Below are positions 16,525-25,172 of a stretch of DNA of 64,000 bases, piece after piece. The notes beneath the pieces are model-generated. The model saw only the letters and a list, made by a program, of their open reading frames with translations. It made no database searches and was not told the DNA's origin. The stretch's first letter is position 1, and the number at the start of each line of letters is the position of its first letter. This DNA comes from Streptomyces sp. CT34 (GTDB lineage Bacteria; Actinomycetota; Actinomycetes; Streptomycetales; Streptomycetaceae), in contig NZ_KN708638.1 in NCBI RefSeq assembly GCF_000805335.1, positions 2,862-66,861 of the forward strand, written 5' to 3'. A program made the translations under genes and the position numbers.

Positions 16525-17751
16525 TCATGCCGTGACCGAGACCTCCTCGGGGGTGGCTGCGCGCAGGTGCGGGTTCCGGGCGACCAGGGCGGGCATGGCG
16601 AGTCCGAGGAGCGCGAATCCGGCCGCCAGGGCGACCCAGCCGGGGGCTCCGTGACCGAGCACCAGCCAGGTGAAGAGCGCGGGCGCGAACATCCTGCCGA
16701 GGTCGGTGCCCATCGCGTGAGTGCCCTGGTATTGGCCTTGTGCATGGTCCGGGGCCAGATCGAAGGCGAGGCTCCAGCTCCCCGCCGACTGCCGCACCTC
16801 GCCGAGGGCGTGGGCGAGTGCGCCGAGCGCGAGCAGCGCGCATGCCGGTATCAGGGCGGCTCCGCTGGTCAGCGCGAACACCAGGCAGGCGGCCGCCACG
16901 CACCCGGCCCCCTGGAAGCTCGCCTTCGCCGCCCGCTCGGGGGTGTCGGTGCCCCGTGCCGCCCTGGTCTGCACGGCGACCACGAGGACCGTGTTGACGA
17001 CGAGGAGTGCCGCGCTCATCCACCGCGGGGCGCTGGTGTGCTGCACCACCCAGAGCGGCAGCACCACGTCCAGGAGGAGGGCGTGCGTGGACAGCAGCCC
17101 GTCCAGCGCGGCGAACGTGAGGAAGGGCCAGTCGCGGAGCACCGCGAGGGCGGGTCCGGCCTTGGCCGGCACCGGCGGTACCGCGGGCTCCCGGAGGGTG
17201 AGCAGGCTGGTGAGGAGGAATGCGACGGCCGTGAACAGCATCGCCGCCCGATAGGCCGGCTGCGCGCCGAGTGCGAGGACGAGCCCGGCCAGGCAGGCGC
17301 CGATCGAGACGCTCAGATTGGTCGCGGCGCGCACGTACGCGAGGACGTGCATCCGGTCCCCGGCCGGGATCAGGCCCGCGATCATGGCTTTGCGGGCGCT
17401 TCGGCCGGCCCGGTAGGCGACGGCCTGGGCCGAGGCGACCAGCAGGTACGGCCAGAAGCCGCTGACGAACAGCAGCGCCAGGGTCAGCAGTGCCATCGCC
17501 AGAAACGACCAGATCTGCACGGTCTTCGGTCCCGCGCGGTCCGCGAGATGGCCGAGGGGTGTGCTGCACACCAGGACGATCACAGCGGACACGCTGACGC
17601 AGACGCCGAATTGACCCGGCGTCAGGTGCAGTACGGTGGTGGCGTAGATCGCGTTCAGGGCCATCCACAGGCCCTGCCCCAGCGTCATCACCGCGGTGAT
17701 GACGGCGATGAGCCGTCCGGGGCCCGGGGGGAGAAGGATACGGTTCAGCAC
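16525..17751 (-). CDS. MFS transporter of the ATP-grasp operon
   Basis: A 408-aa major facilitator protein with about 12 hydrophobic segments and the family loop GHLADRAGPKTVQ between segments 2 and 3. GTG 17751 is chosen as start (VLNRILLPPGPGR) because GAAAGGAAG lies 7-9 nt upstream and the upstream codons are shadow sequence. It follows the ATP-grasp gene by 34 nt on the same strand, which points to export of the operon's product or self-resistance. Confidence 0.85.
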   Translation of the reverse strand: MLNRILLPPGPGRLIAVITAVMTLGQGLWMALNAIYATTVLHLTPGQFGVCVSVSAVIVLVCSTPLGHLADRAGPKTVQIWSFLAMALLTLALLFVSGFWPYLLVASAQAVAYRAGRSARKAMIAGLIPAGDRMHVLAYVRAATNLSVSIGACLAGLVLALGAQPAYRAAMLFTAVAFLLTSLLTLREPAVPPVPAKAGPALAVLRDWPFLTFAALDGLLSTHALLLDVVLPLWVVQHTSAPRWMSAALLVVNTVLVVAVQTRAARGTDTPERAAKASFQGAGCVAAACLVFALTSGAALIPACALLALGALAHALGEVRQSAGSWSLAFDLAPDHAQGQYQGTHAMGTDLGRMFAPALFTWLVLGHGAPGWVALAAGFALLGLAMPALVARNPHLRAATPEEVSVTA

Positions 17752-17785
17752 CGGGGTCTTCCTTTCGCTCCGTGGCGGGGTGTGG

Positions 17786-19042
17786 TCAGACCGTTTCGAC
17801 GGACTGCGCACTGGAGCGCAGGCGGAACCCGAGCCGTCCGATTCCCTCCCGCGCGGCCGACACGGCGGCATCGGGGGTGGCGGCGCGTGCGCGTACGGCG
17901 ACGGCGCGGGAGTCCGAGGAGGCGAGTGCGCCGACCCGGGCGCCCGGGGCGGCGAGGAGTTGTACGTCGTGGACGCCTTCCACCGCCCGTGCCGCGTCGA
18001 CGCCGGACACCTCCTCCAGGACGCCGGAGCCGTCGGGCACCGCGAACCAGATGGCGGAGGCGACCGGTTCGCGCGGCTCGGCCAAGGCTGCGCGGATGCG
18101 GGGCAGGACGCTCTCGCCGAGTGTCTGGCGGAGCACGCAGTCCGACAGGTCGACGCCGGTGGCGTCGAGGGTGAGCGCGGGGATCTCGTCGCCTCCCACC
18201 CGGAGGTGGGTCTCGATCAGTCGCGGCCCGTCGGCGCCCAGCACGATCTCGGTGTGGGTGGCGCCGAACTCGACCCCGAGGGCGTCGAGCACCTCGGTGA
18301 CGTACTCCGTGACCTCCTTGCGCCGGATTTCGGCCAGCGGGGCCGGTGCCACATGCCCGAGCTCCACGAACGCGGCGGGGTCGGAGAACTTGCGGGTGAC
18401 GGACACCACGAGGTGTTCGCCCGCCTCGGAGAACGCCTCGACGCTGTACTGCTCCCCGTGGTGGAACTCCTCGACGATGACTCCGGTTTCCACGATTCCC
18501 TTGTGGTGGCCGCCGGCGCGGCGCCAGGCCGCCGCGGCCTGGTCCTCGGAACGCACCAGTGCCACGCCGGCGCTGCCGGCGCCCGCGACGGGCTTGACCA
18601 CGCACGGCCCGCCGTGGTCGCGGAGGAAGGAGCGCACGTCCTGCTCGGCCGATGCGCGCAGGTACGCCGTCGTGTCGATGCCCGCCTCGGCGAGCCGCTG
18701 CCGCATCAGATGCTTGTCGTGGACCTGCGCGACCGTCTCGGGGGTGTGCGTGGCGAGCCCGAGCGCCGCGCCGATGGCCGCGCAGCGGTCCTGGTCGCGT
18801 TCGCCCACGGTGGCGATCCGGGTGAAGGGGTGCCGGGCGTGCACGGCCGCGGCGAGAGCGATCCACTCCTCGTCGGGCGCGCGTTCGCCGACGGCTATGA
18901 CCCGGGCGTTGGCGTGGGGGTCGTGGAGCTTATGGACGTACTGGACGCGGCAGATGACGGTCGTGGCCGCGTCGGAGCGGGCCGCGCGGACGCGGGCGGG
19001 GAATTCCCGGCCTGTTCCCACGATCAGGACGTGTTCGGGCAC
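17786..19042 (-). CDS. ATP-grasp ligase, L-amino-acid-ligase type
   Basis: A 418-aa ATP-grasp enzyme starting at GTG 19042 behind a GGAGGAGGAG site. It has an N-terminal pre-ATP-grasp domain (VLIVGTGREFP), then the nucleotide-binding part CVVKPVAGAGSAGVALV with EEFHHGEQYSVEAF. The metal-binding segment is FGATHTEIVL...RLIETHLRVGGDE, and the C-terminal domain holds RAVAVRARAATPDAAVSAA. The layout matches carboxylate-amine/L-amino-acid ligases that form dipeptides or amides through acyl-phosphate intermediates. It lies between an RraA-like gene and an exporter, so a small amide or dipeptide product is likely. The substrate is unknown. Confidence 0.85.
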   Translation of the reverse strand: MPEHVLIVGTGREFPARVRAARSDAATTVICRVQYVHKLHDPHANARVIAVGERAPDEEWIALAAAVHARHPFTRIATVGERDQDRCAAIGAALGLATHTPETVAQVHDKHLMRQRLAEAGIDTTAYLRASAEQDVRSFLRDHGGPCVVKPVAGAGSAGVALVRSEDQAAAAWRRAGGHHKGIVETGVIVEEFHHGEQYSVEAFSEAGEHLVVSVTRKFSDPAAFVELGHVAPAPLAEIRRKEVTEYVTEVLDALGVEFGATHTEIVLGADGPRLIETHLRVGGDEIPALTLDATGVDLSDCVLRQTLGESVLPRIRAALAEPREPVASAIWFAVPDGSGVLEEVSGVDAARAVEGVHDVQLLAAPGARVGALASSDSRAVAVRARAATPDAAVSAAREGIGRLGFRLRSSAQSVETV

Positions 19043-19140
19043 AGCGGTTCTCCTCCTCCTTCTTCGGTCTTCGGTATGCGGGTATGCCGTGATGCCGGTA
19101 TGCGGTCTTCGATCCGGCGGTGCGGGGCTCGGGCCGCGCC

Positions 19141-19764
19141 TCAGTCCTGGGAGCCCCGCTCGGCGAGGATCGCGTCGATGCGGGCACGGTGTGCGGCCGC
19201 CCAGTCGTCGAGGGACTGTGCGGCCTCCTTCGCCGCCTTGGCGCGCGCGTCGCGCAGGACCTCCTCCTGGCGGCCGCGCGGAACGACCACCACGCCCTCC
19301 TCGTCGGCCACCACGAGGTCCCCGCCGTTCACGTGGACACCCCCGCACCGCACCGTGCCGCCCAGCGGCGTCACGGCCTTCTTGCCTCCCGGGATGGGGA
19401 TGACGCCCCGGGCGTAGACGGGGAAGCCCATCTCGCGCACCTCTGCGAGGTCCCGGATCAGGCCGTCGAGGACGAAGGCGGCGATCCCGCGGCGCCGGGC
19501 CACGGCGCAGACATTGCCGCCGGCGAGCGCGAAGTCCGTGTCCCCGGACTCGACGACGATGACGGAGCCGGGCTGCGCGCGGTGAATGGCCGCGTGGAGC
19601 ATGAGGTTGTCGCCGGGCGGGCACTGGACGGTGAAGGCCGGTCCGGCGACCTTCGGGGCGGGCGCCCACAGCGAGCGGATGCCGATGTCCATGACCTGCT
19701 CGCGGCCGAGGAAGTCGGCGAGCGCGGTGGTGGGGAGGGTCGGGAGGGCGGAGCTGTCGTTCAT
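19141..19764 (-). CDS. RraA-like family protein
   Basis: A 207-aa protein with the RraA/HMG-aldolase fold. Characteristic pieces are GPAFTVQCPPGDNLMLHAAI, SVIVVESGD, RGIAAFVLDGLIRDL and GGVHVNGGDLVVADEEGVVV. Family members are either RNase E inhibitors or metal-dependent 4-hydroxy-4-methyl-2-oxoglutarate/oxaloacetate-type aldolases and decarboxylases. The Asp of VLDGLIRD and the GD.V.ADE.GV. loop fit the enzyme form. The start ATG 19764 has AAGGAAG upstream. In this operon it may make or trim the carboxylic acid used by the ATP-grasp ligase (inference). Confidence 0.85.
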   Translation of the reverse strand: MNDSSALPTLPTTALADFLGREQVMDIGIRSLWAPAPKVAGPAFTVQCPPGDNLMLHAAIHRAQPGSVIVVESGDTDFALAGGNVCAVARRRGIAAFVLDGLIRDLAEVREMGFPVYARGVIPIPGGKKAVTPLGGTVRCGGVHVNGGDLVVADEEGVVVVPRGRQEEVLRDARAKAAKEAAQSLDDWAAAHRARIDAILAERGSQD

Positions 19765-19829
19765 CGTCTTCCTTGTCTTCCTTCTTCTCGGTCTTCTTCG
19801 GTGCCGTGCCGGGCAGTTGAGCCGGCGGG

Positions 19830-22499
19830 CTATGCGGTGGTGCGGGCGGGGCCGCCCTTCCGCGGGCTGTAGGGGTGACGCTGCCAGGTGGTACCGCCGT
19901 CGGCGGTGGACAGGACGGCTCCCTCGTCCCCGACGATCCACGCGTGCCGTGCGGAGGTGACGTGCACGTCCCACAGGGTCATGCCCGATGTGGTGGTGCC
20001 CGCCTGCCAGGTGCGGCCGCCGTCGAGGGATGTCGTCACGGTGTCGCTGCGGCCGACGGCGCGGCCCACCCGGCCGTCCGCCGAGAAGTGCACGGCGGCG
20101 AGGTGCCGGCAGGTGTCGCTGGTACGGCGTTGCCAGTGCAGCCCGCCGTCGTGGGTGCCGAGAGGGGTGCCGCCGTCGCCGACGACCCAGCAGGTCCGTT
20201 CGTCGATCACGTACAGGCCCAGCAGGTCGTCGTCGGTGCCGGAGTCCTGCGGCCGCCAGGTCCGTCCGCCGTCGAGGGTGGCCAGCACGGTGCCTCCGGT
20301 ACCGACGGCCCAACCGGTGTGCAGACCGGCGAAGCCCACCGCCCACAGGGCGACGTCGGTGCGCGGGGTGTCCTGGCGCAGCCAGGTGTGCCCGGCGTCG
20401 CCGGTCGCCAGGATCGTGCCGCGGTCGCCGACGGCCCAGGCCGTGCGCGCGTCCGGGTGCGCATGGACCGAGAGCAGGTCGCGGTCGGTTCCACTTGCCT
20501 GGAGCCGCCACGACGCGCCGTCGTCATGGGTGACCACGATGGTTCCGCCCCGTCCGACCGCCCACGCCGTGGTCGTGTCCGGTGCGGCGAGGGAGTACAG
20601 GTTCGCCGTGGCCTCGCCAAAACGCTGTCGCCACGGCCCGCCTCCGCGGGAGGCCAGGATGGTGCCGCCGTCGCCCACCGCCCAGCCCTCCCGGCCATCG
20701 GGACGCATCGTCAGGCCGTAAAGGTTCTTTCCCGTGGGGGCCACGCGCGGAGTCCAGGACTTCGCGTCGTGCTCGGCGGCGAGGACGAGGCCGCCGTCGC
20801 CGACGGCGTACGCCTCGGCGCCGTCCGGGCGCACCCACAGCTGTTTGATGTCTTGGGGGGCCGCGGTGTCCTGACGGTGCCACAGGCGGCCGCCGTCCTC
20901 GGTGGCGAGCACCGTGCCCAGGTCCCCGACCGCCCAGCCCCGCTCTCCGGACGCGGTGAAGCCGATGCCCCACAGGTCGGCATCGGTGCCGCTGTCGCGG
21001 GCGGACCAGGTGGCGCCGCCGTCCTCGGTCGCCAGCACCGTGCCGGCGCGTCCCGCGATCCACGCCCGGTCCGGGCCGGCGGCGTGCACGCACGTCAGGT
21101 CCGCTGTCACCGGCGGATTCCGGCGCTGCCAGGTGGCTCCGCCGTCGGCGGTGGTCAACACCGTTCCGGCGGCGCCCACCACCCAGCCCCGGCCGGCATC
21201 GGGCGCGAAGTGCACCGCGAACAAGTCCTGTGACACCGGCGGGTTCCGACGCTGCCAGGTCGCCCCGCCATCGGCGGTGGCCAGCACCGTTCCGGCGGCG
21301 CCCACCACCCAGCCCCGGCCGGCATCGGGCGTGAAGTGCACCGCGAACAAGTCCTGTGACACCGGCGGGTTCCGACGCTGCCAGGTCGCCCCGCCATCGG
21401 CGGTGGCCAGCACCGTTCCGGCGGCGCCCACCACCCAGCCGCGCTGTTCGTCGTCCAGGAGGTGAACGCCCCAGAGGTCCTCGCGCACGCCGGTGTCGCG
21501 CACCTGCCAGCTGCGCCCCGCGTCGGTGGTGACCGCGAGGGTCCCCCGGGCTCCCACGGCCCACCGGGAGGTGCGGGCGCCGTGGATGCACAGGAGGTCG
21601 CGGAACATGCCGTCGAGCTGTGCCCGCCATGCGCGCCCGCCGTCCGGGCAGGCCAGGACGAGTCCGTCGTCACCGACTCCCCAGCCGTGCCGGGCGTCGG
21701 GGGTGAACGCCAGCGAGACGATGTCCTTTTCGGTCCCGCCGGCTTGCCGCGTCCAGCTGTGTCCGCCGTCGTCGGAGGCCAGTATCAGGCCGTTGTCGCC
21801 CGAGACCCTGAGTCCGGTTCCGTCCGGGGAGGCCCACAGCCCGTAGATGTCGAGTTCGGTTCCGCTGTGACGAGCCGTCCAGGTGATGCCGGCGTCCCGT
21901 GTGCCCAGGATGGTGCCCGCGCGGCCGACGGCCCAGCACACCTGGGGGGACACGGCGAAGACCGCGCGCAGATCCGCGCTCGTGCCGGCGTCCCGGACGG
22001 ACCAGGTGGTCCCGCCGTCCGTGGTCGAAAGGATCCGGCCCTTCTTGCCGACGGCCCAGGCCACCCGGTCGTCGATCGCGTGACAGCGGGTCAGGTGGAT
22101 GCGGTCCGGCGTCGTCTGCGGTCGCCAGGTCCGCCCGCCGTCGTCCGAGCCGAGAACCGTCCCGTTGTCCCCGACCGCCCAGCCGGCCAGTCCGGACGGG
22201 GCGAAGGAGATGCCGTAGAGGTTCTGGGAGGTCCCCGAGTCCGCGGCGATCCAGCTTCGTCCACCGTTCTCGGTCCGCAGCACCGTACCGTCGCGGCCGG
22301 CGATCCACCCGTGCTCCGGGTCGGTGAAGCAGACCGCCCGCAGGTCCTTGTCGGTGTCCCCCTGCGGGCTCCAGTGGGCTCCTCCGTCGCGGGTCGCGAG
22401 GATCAGCCCGCCGTCCCCGACGGCCCAGGCCGTGGTGGCGTCCACCAGGGATACGCCCTGCATGTTCACGCTGCGCGGAGCGATGCTGCACGTCGTCAT
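19830..22499 (-). CDS. YCF48/BNR-type beta-propeller protein with 21 repeats
   Basis: An 889-aa protein made almost entirely of about 42-aa repeats with consensus WAVGDGGTILATxDGGxTW followed by a variable segment and an (A/G)DLxxVxF strand. I count 21 WxVGxxG units, which would make three seven-bladed propellers. There is no signal peptide or membrane segment (start MTTCSIAPRSVNMQG, ATG 22499, GGAAGG upstream), so it should be cytosolic, unlike many YCF48 proteins that act at membranes. It is the first gene of the RraA/ATP-grasp/MFS operon. Repeats 9-11 are nearly identical at DNA level, so the array has expanded recently. It could be a scaffold or binding protein; no catalytic residues are evident. 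Confidence 0.85.
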   Translation of the reverse strand: MTTCSIAPRSVNMQGVSLVDATTAWAVGDGGLILATRDGGAHWSPQGDTDKDLRAVCFTDPEHGWIAGRDGTVLRTENGGRSWIAADSGTSQNLYGISFAPSGLAGWAVGDNGTVLGSDDGGRTWRPQTTPDRIHLTRCHAIDDRVAWAVGKKGRILSTTDGGTTWSVRDAGTSADLRAVFAVSPQVCWAVGRAGTILGTRDAGITWTARHSGTELDIYGLWASPDGTGLRVSGDNGLILASDDGGHSWTRQAGGTEKDIVSLAFTPDARHGWGVGDDGLVLACPDGGRAWRAQLDGMFRDLLCIHGARTSRWAVGARGTLAVTTDAGRSWQVRDTGVREDLWGVHLLDDEQRGWVVGAAGTVLATADGGATWQRRNPPVSQDLFAVHFTPDAGRGWVVGAAGTVLATADGGATWQRRNPPVSQDLFAVHFAPDAGRGWVVGAAGTVLTTADGGATWQRRNPPVTADLTCVHAAGPDRAWIAGRAGTVLATEDGGATWSARDSGTDADLWGIGFTASGERGWAVGDLGTVLATEDGGRLWHRQDTAAPQDIKQLWVRPDGAEAYAVGDGGLVLAAEHDAKSWTPRVAPTGKNLYGLTMRPDGREGWAVGDGGTILASRGGGPWRQRFGEATANLYSLAAPDTTTAWAVGRGGTIVVTHDDGASWRLQASGTDRDLLSVHAHPDARTAWAVGDRGTILATGDAGHTWLRQDTPRTDVALWAVGFAGLHTGWAVGTGGTVLATLDGGRTWRPQDSGTDDDLLGLYVIDERTCWVVGDGGTPLGTHDGGLHWQRRTSDTCRHLAAVHFSADGRVGRAVGRSDTVTTSLDGGRTWQAGTTTSGMTLWDVHVTSARHAWIVGDEGAVLSTADGGTTWQRHPYSPRKGGPARTTA
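21118..21440. repeat. Near-identical 126-bp tandem repeats inside the propeller gene
   Basis: Units begin at 21118, 21244 and 21370 with an exact 126-bp period (42 codons). The second and third are identical over most of their shared length, and the first differs at only a few positions. The similarity fades inside the third unit near 21440. The period matches one propeller blade, so blades are being duplicated by unequal recombination. Confidence 0.9.
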
Positions 22500-22705
22500 C
22501 GTCGAACCTTCCTGCCGGGGCTGGGACCGGCATGCGCACGAACGCTCCCAGGGCCGGCTTCTCGATCGCTTCTGATCGGCTTTCGCCGCGCGGGCCGGGC
22601 ACGCAGAGCCGGCGGAAGGCCGTTCGAAAGCGGCCGGGCCTGAACTGTTCCCAGCGCCGGGGCGGACCCGGGCGAGGCGAAGACCACGGACGCAGGGAGA
22701 GAGCG

Positions 22706-22912
22706 ATGACCAAGACCCGGATCGTGACCCACTCGGTACTCGGCCTGGCCGCCGCCACCGCGGCGGTGCTGGCGGCGGTGGTGCCGGTCCAGGCGGCCAC
22801 GGGCGCGGCTCCCGGCGACACCCACGGGAGCACGCCGGCGGCCGCCGTCGCCACGGGCGCCGACGACACCCACTGGGGCACGACCGCCGGGTCGGACGAC
22901 ACCCACTGGTGA
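22706..22912 (+). CDS. Small secreted peptide with DTH[G/W] repeats
   Basis: A 68-aa product from ATG 22706 behind GGGAGAG. Residues 1-31 form a Sec signal peptide (basic MTKTRIVTH, a long Ala/Val/Leu core, cleavage after VQA). The mature part, about 37 residues, carries three spaced copies of a short motif: GDTHG, DDTHWG and a C-terminal DDTHW. The gene is divergent from the propeller operon with 206 bp between starts. It has no recognised family. The repeated Asp-Thr-His-Trp suggests metal or ligand binding, or a peptide destined for processing. It might interact with the propeller locus, but that rests only on position. Confidence 0.6.
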   Translation: MTKTRIVTHSVLGLAAATAAVLAAVVPVQAATGAAPGDTHGSTPAAAVATGADDTHWGTTAGSDDTHW

Positions 22913-22927
22913 GGGACGGGCGAGGCC

Positions 22928-23125
22928 GAACCGACCGAACCGAGTACACCATGATCGAGGGTGAATGGGACGAGGCCATGAGCGTGATCAAGCGTGCTAC
23001 GGAAGCGGTGGCGCTCAAGGCACCCCGTGTCCAGGTGAGCATCAAAGTCGACCTGTGGCCGAACATGCCGGCCCCCTCGACAACAAGATCGCTCTCCTTG
23101 AGCAGCGCATCACGGTGCTGGAGGC
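22928..23125 (+). pseudogene. Fragment of a thiamine-binding (MTH1187/YqgV family) gene
   Basis: The frame starting near 22928 reads MIEGEWDEAMSVIKRA and then APRVQVSIKVDLWP. It matches the second half of MTH1187-family thiamine-binding proteins (EGxWDEVMxVIKRA, PRVxxxIKxD). The text then continues one frame over as AGPLDNKIALLEQRI, the family's C-terminal helix. The N-terminal half is missing because the fragment begins right after the stop of the DTHW peptide gene. A frameshift near 23070 and loss of the 5' half mark it as dead. Confidence 0.6.
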
Positions 23126-23310
23126 AATGACCCAGTGCCCGCCGGTCCGTGATGTCCGGCAGCAGCCCGCCCGGCGATCCGCCTATGAGCGGCATGGGTC
23201 TGCCTGGGCAGGCCCATGCGCGTCACGCAACGCCGGGGTCACGCCACGTCCGGCGAAGCCGACCCGCAGCCACCCCGGCAAGGCCGGCGACGCCCGTTGA
23301 GGAGACAACG

Positions 23311-23490
23311 ATGTTCGGTTACCGCGTTCCCGCTCCCGATCAAGCCATGCTGATCTCGGGAGGCAGGCGTGGCCAGGGCGGTGCTCCGTTCCGCGTGGTC
23401 ACCGGCCACGGCACGTTCGTACTGCCGGTCTTCGCACGGTGCGCTTCCTGCCCCTGGCGATGCGTGAGGCCGAGGTCGCCGAAAAGTGCC
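23311..23490 (+). pseudogene. 5' fragment of a flotillin-like gene
   Basis: ATG 23311 with AGGAGA upstream opens MFGYRVPAPDQAMLISGG, then PFRVVTGHGTFVLPVF, the conserved start of actinobacterial flotillin/band-7 proteins. One missing base near 23436 shifts the frame, after which the expected RFLPLAMREAEVAEKC follows in the new frame. Homology stops at about 23490, where an opposite-strand acetyltransferase fragment begins. This is a truncated, frameshifted remnant. Confidence 0.7.
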
Positions 23491-23844
23491 GCCGCTCCTC
23501 GGATCGATCGGGTGACCGCTGATGATGAACGTGACCTTCGGGCCGACCATCACGCGCTCGCCGAGCCGAATGCCGGCGTAGTCCAGGAACATGCAGTTCT
23601 GGTTGATGAACACGCGCTCGGCGAGGTGGAGGTGGAGGCCGTGGTCCGCGGAGAAGGGCGGACAGATCGTGACTCGCGTCGGCAGCGGCTTGCCGAGGAT
23701 CCGTTCGAACAGTTCCGCTTTGCTCGCCTCATCCTCGAAGGGCAGGGCGTTCAGGCGGGAGGTGAGCTCGGTGACCGGCAGGACCCTCTCGGACATGGCC
23801 TGGAACTCGGCGCCGTGGATGCGCATGAGACGGTCGCTGGACAT
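23491..23844 (-). pseudogene. Truncated maltose/galactoside O-acetyltransferase gene
   Basis: Starting at ATG 23844 (AAAGGGG upstream), the product shows the N-terminal helices and the first left-handed beta-helix coils of LacA/Maa-type sugar acetyltransferases. They are recognised by FSADHGLHLHLAERVFINQN, LDYAGIRLGERVMVGPKV and FIISGHPIDP. The catalytic His region and remaining coils should follow, but the sequence leaves the family at about 23491, exactly where the flotillin remnant on the other strand ends. The frame runs on to 23239 as unrelated sequence. Likely non-functional. Confidence 0.75.
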
Positions 23845-23941
23845 GCCACGCCCCTTTGTGATGTACCGGTAACTGGACATGGCTCACCAAGACGCTGGTG
23901 GAGGCTGCTGTCAACAGCCGGCCGAGTCACCTTTGTCAGAG

Positions 23942-24913
23942 TTACGCCCTGCGAGCACGCGGGATGTCGCTGTCGCCGCGCCGTGGCGTCGTTGCCCAGG
24001 ACGGAAGCCAGACCGTCTCAGGGAGCCTTGGCAGGGTTCCGAGGTGGGTGATGATTCCACGGAGTCCTGGATGTGGATTCGCTCTGGAAAGGATGAGCGA
24101 GAGTGGGTATGCAAGGGTCGGATTCACGATAGGGATGCGGCGTAGGTCGTAGTTCGTCGGCCAGATGTACCGGTCGCGTGCCCCGACGAGGGTGGCCACC
24201 TCCGCGGAGTCCGCGAGCGTGTCCAGGAGTACCTCGTCTCCGAAGTGCGGGCCTGCCGCGTCAATGCGTAGGTCGAAGACGGTGGCGAGCTGAGCGTAGA
24301 ACTCTGCCCATTCGCTTCGGGGTGCGATACCCGGCACCCATATCCGGTGCTTACGCAGCTGCGATGGCGTCAGTTTTCGCGCGGCGGCGAGTGGATGTCT
24401 TGGGCCGACGAGAAGTTCCACCGGGGAGTCGAACGCGCGGATCATCTGCACGTCGGACGGCAGTGTGGCCGGGGCAGTGACGGTACGGAACGAGGCGTCG
24501 ATATCGCCTGATTCGACGGCGGCGACCGCCACGCGTGGGTCGTTGACCCTGAGGGTCACCACGTCGAGATTGGTTTCGGGATGCGACCGCCAATAATCGT
24601 GCAGAACAACGGCCTGCGCGCTGCGCAGGCCCAGAACGTCGATCCGAAGGGCCCGGGAGCTCGGCCTGACCGCGGTGATGGCGCGCTCGACACCCACGAC
24701 GATGCTCCGCACGTGAGGGAGAAACGCCTGACCATCGAGCGTCAGCTCAACCCCTCGGGCGGTACGTGTGAACAGGCGGACCTCCAACTCGCGCTCCAGG
24801 GCCGCGATCCGCTTGGAGACTGCCTGCTGTGTCACGCCCAGCTCATCGGCCGCATGCTGGAACTGTCCGAGCTCGGCCGCCCGGAGAAACGATCGCAATG
24901 CCTCGGTGTCCAC
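23942..24913 (-). CDS. LysR-family transcriptional regulator
   Basis: A 323-aa LysR regulator. The N-terminal winged HTH is clear (MDTEALRSFLRAAELGQFQH, ADELGVTQQAVSKRIAALER) and is followed by the two-lobed effector-binding domain (DIDASFRTV, FDSPVELLVGPRHPLAAA). The C-terminal tail after about 300 is basic and may be extended. It lies 97 bp upstream of, and in the same direction as, the truncated sugar acetyltransferase gene, so its original target may be lost. It appears intact. Confidence 0.9.
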   Translation of the reverse strand: MDTEALRSFLRAAELGQFQHAADELGVTQQAVSKRIAALERELEVRLFTRTARGVELTLDGQAFLPHVRSIVVGVERAITAVRPSSRALRIDVLGLRSAQAVVLHDYWRSHPETNLDVVTLRVNDPRVAVAAVESGDIDASFRTVTAPATLPSDVQMIRAFDSPVELLVGPRHPLAAARKLTPSQLRKHRIWVPGIAPRSEWAEFYAQLATVFDLRIDAAGPHFGDEVLLDTLADSAEVATLVGARDRYIWPTNYDLRRIPIVNPTLAYPLSLILSRANPHPGLRGIITHLGTLPRLPETVWLPSWATTPRRGDSDIPRARRA

Positions 24914-25106
24914 GTGTTCACCTTAAGCGTGCCCAACTGACCGTTGTGGCTTGCGAGGTCGGTTGTTTGATCACGCTCCAGCGTGGCCGTTGTGATGCGA
25001 GATCCAAACCGTCCTGCCCGACGACGAACTCGCCCTCACCGAGCTCAACGGATGCGACCTGCGCGCCATCCCCATGGCCTTAATCCAAGCCATGCTGATA
25101 CGGAAG

Positions 25107-25137
25107 AGGCCCGAACACCGGGATCGGGTTCGGGCCT
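25107..25137 (-). terminator. Hairpin downstream of the 25.2-kb pseudogene
   Basis: A 10-bp perfect inverted repeat (AGGCCCGAAC / GTTCGGGCCT) with an 11-nt loop lies about 36 bp past the stop of the minus-strand pseudogene. It is a probable intrinsic terminator left from that gene. Confidence 0.6.
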
Positions 25138-25172
25138 TGCTCGCTCGTGTGGGTTTCGCGCCGGCGGCTGTG

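Noticed and set aside
16216..18174. 652-codon frame on the plus strand
   Set aside because: Antisense shadow of the MFS and ATP-grasp genes; Arg/Gly-rich with no domain.
21118..21440. CRISPR-like array
   Set aside because: The repeats are in-frame codons of a propeller protein with no spacers.
17786..22912. Graspetide-type RiPP cluster built from the ATP-grasp gene and the DTHW peptide
   Set aside because: The ligase has the domain layout of amino acid ligases rather than RiPP macrocyclases, and the peptide has a Sec signal instead of a recognisable leader. Kept only as a remote possibility.
22500..23195. N-terminal extension of the propeller protein to 23195
   Set aside because: The extension overlaps the divergent small peptide gene and the pseudogenes, has poor coding character, and the ATG at 22499 has a good ribosome site.
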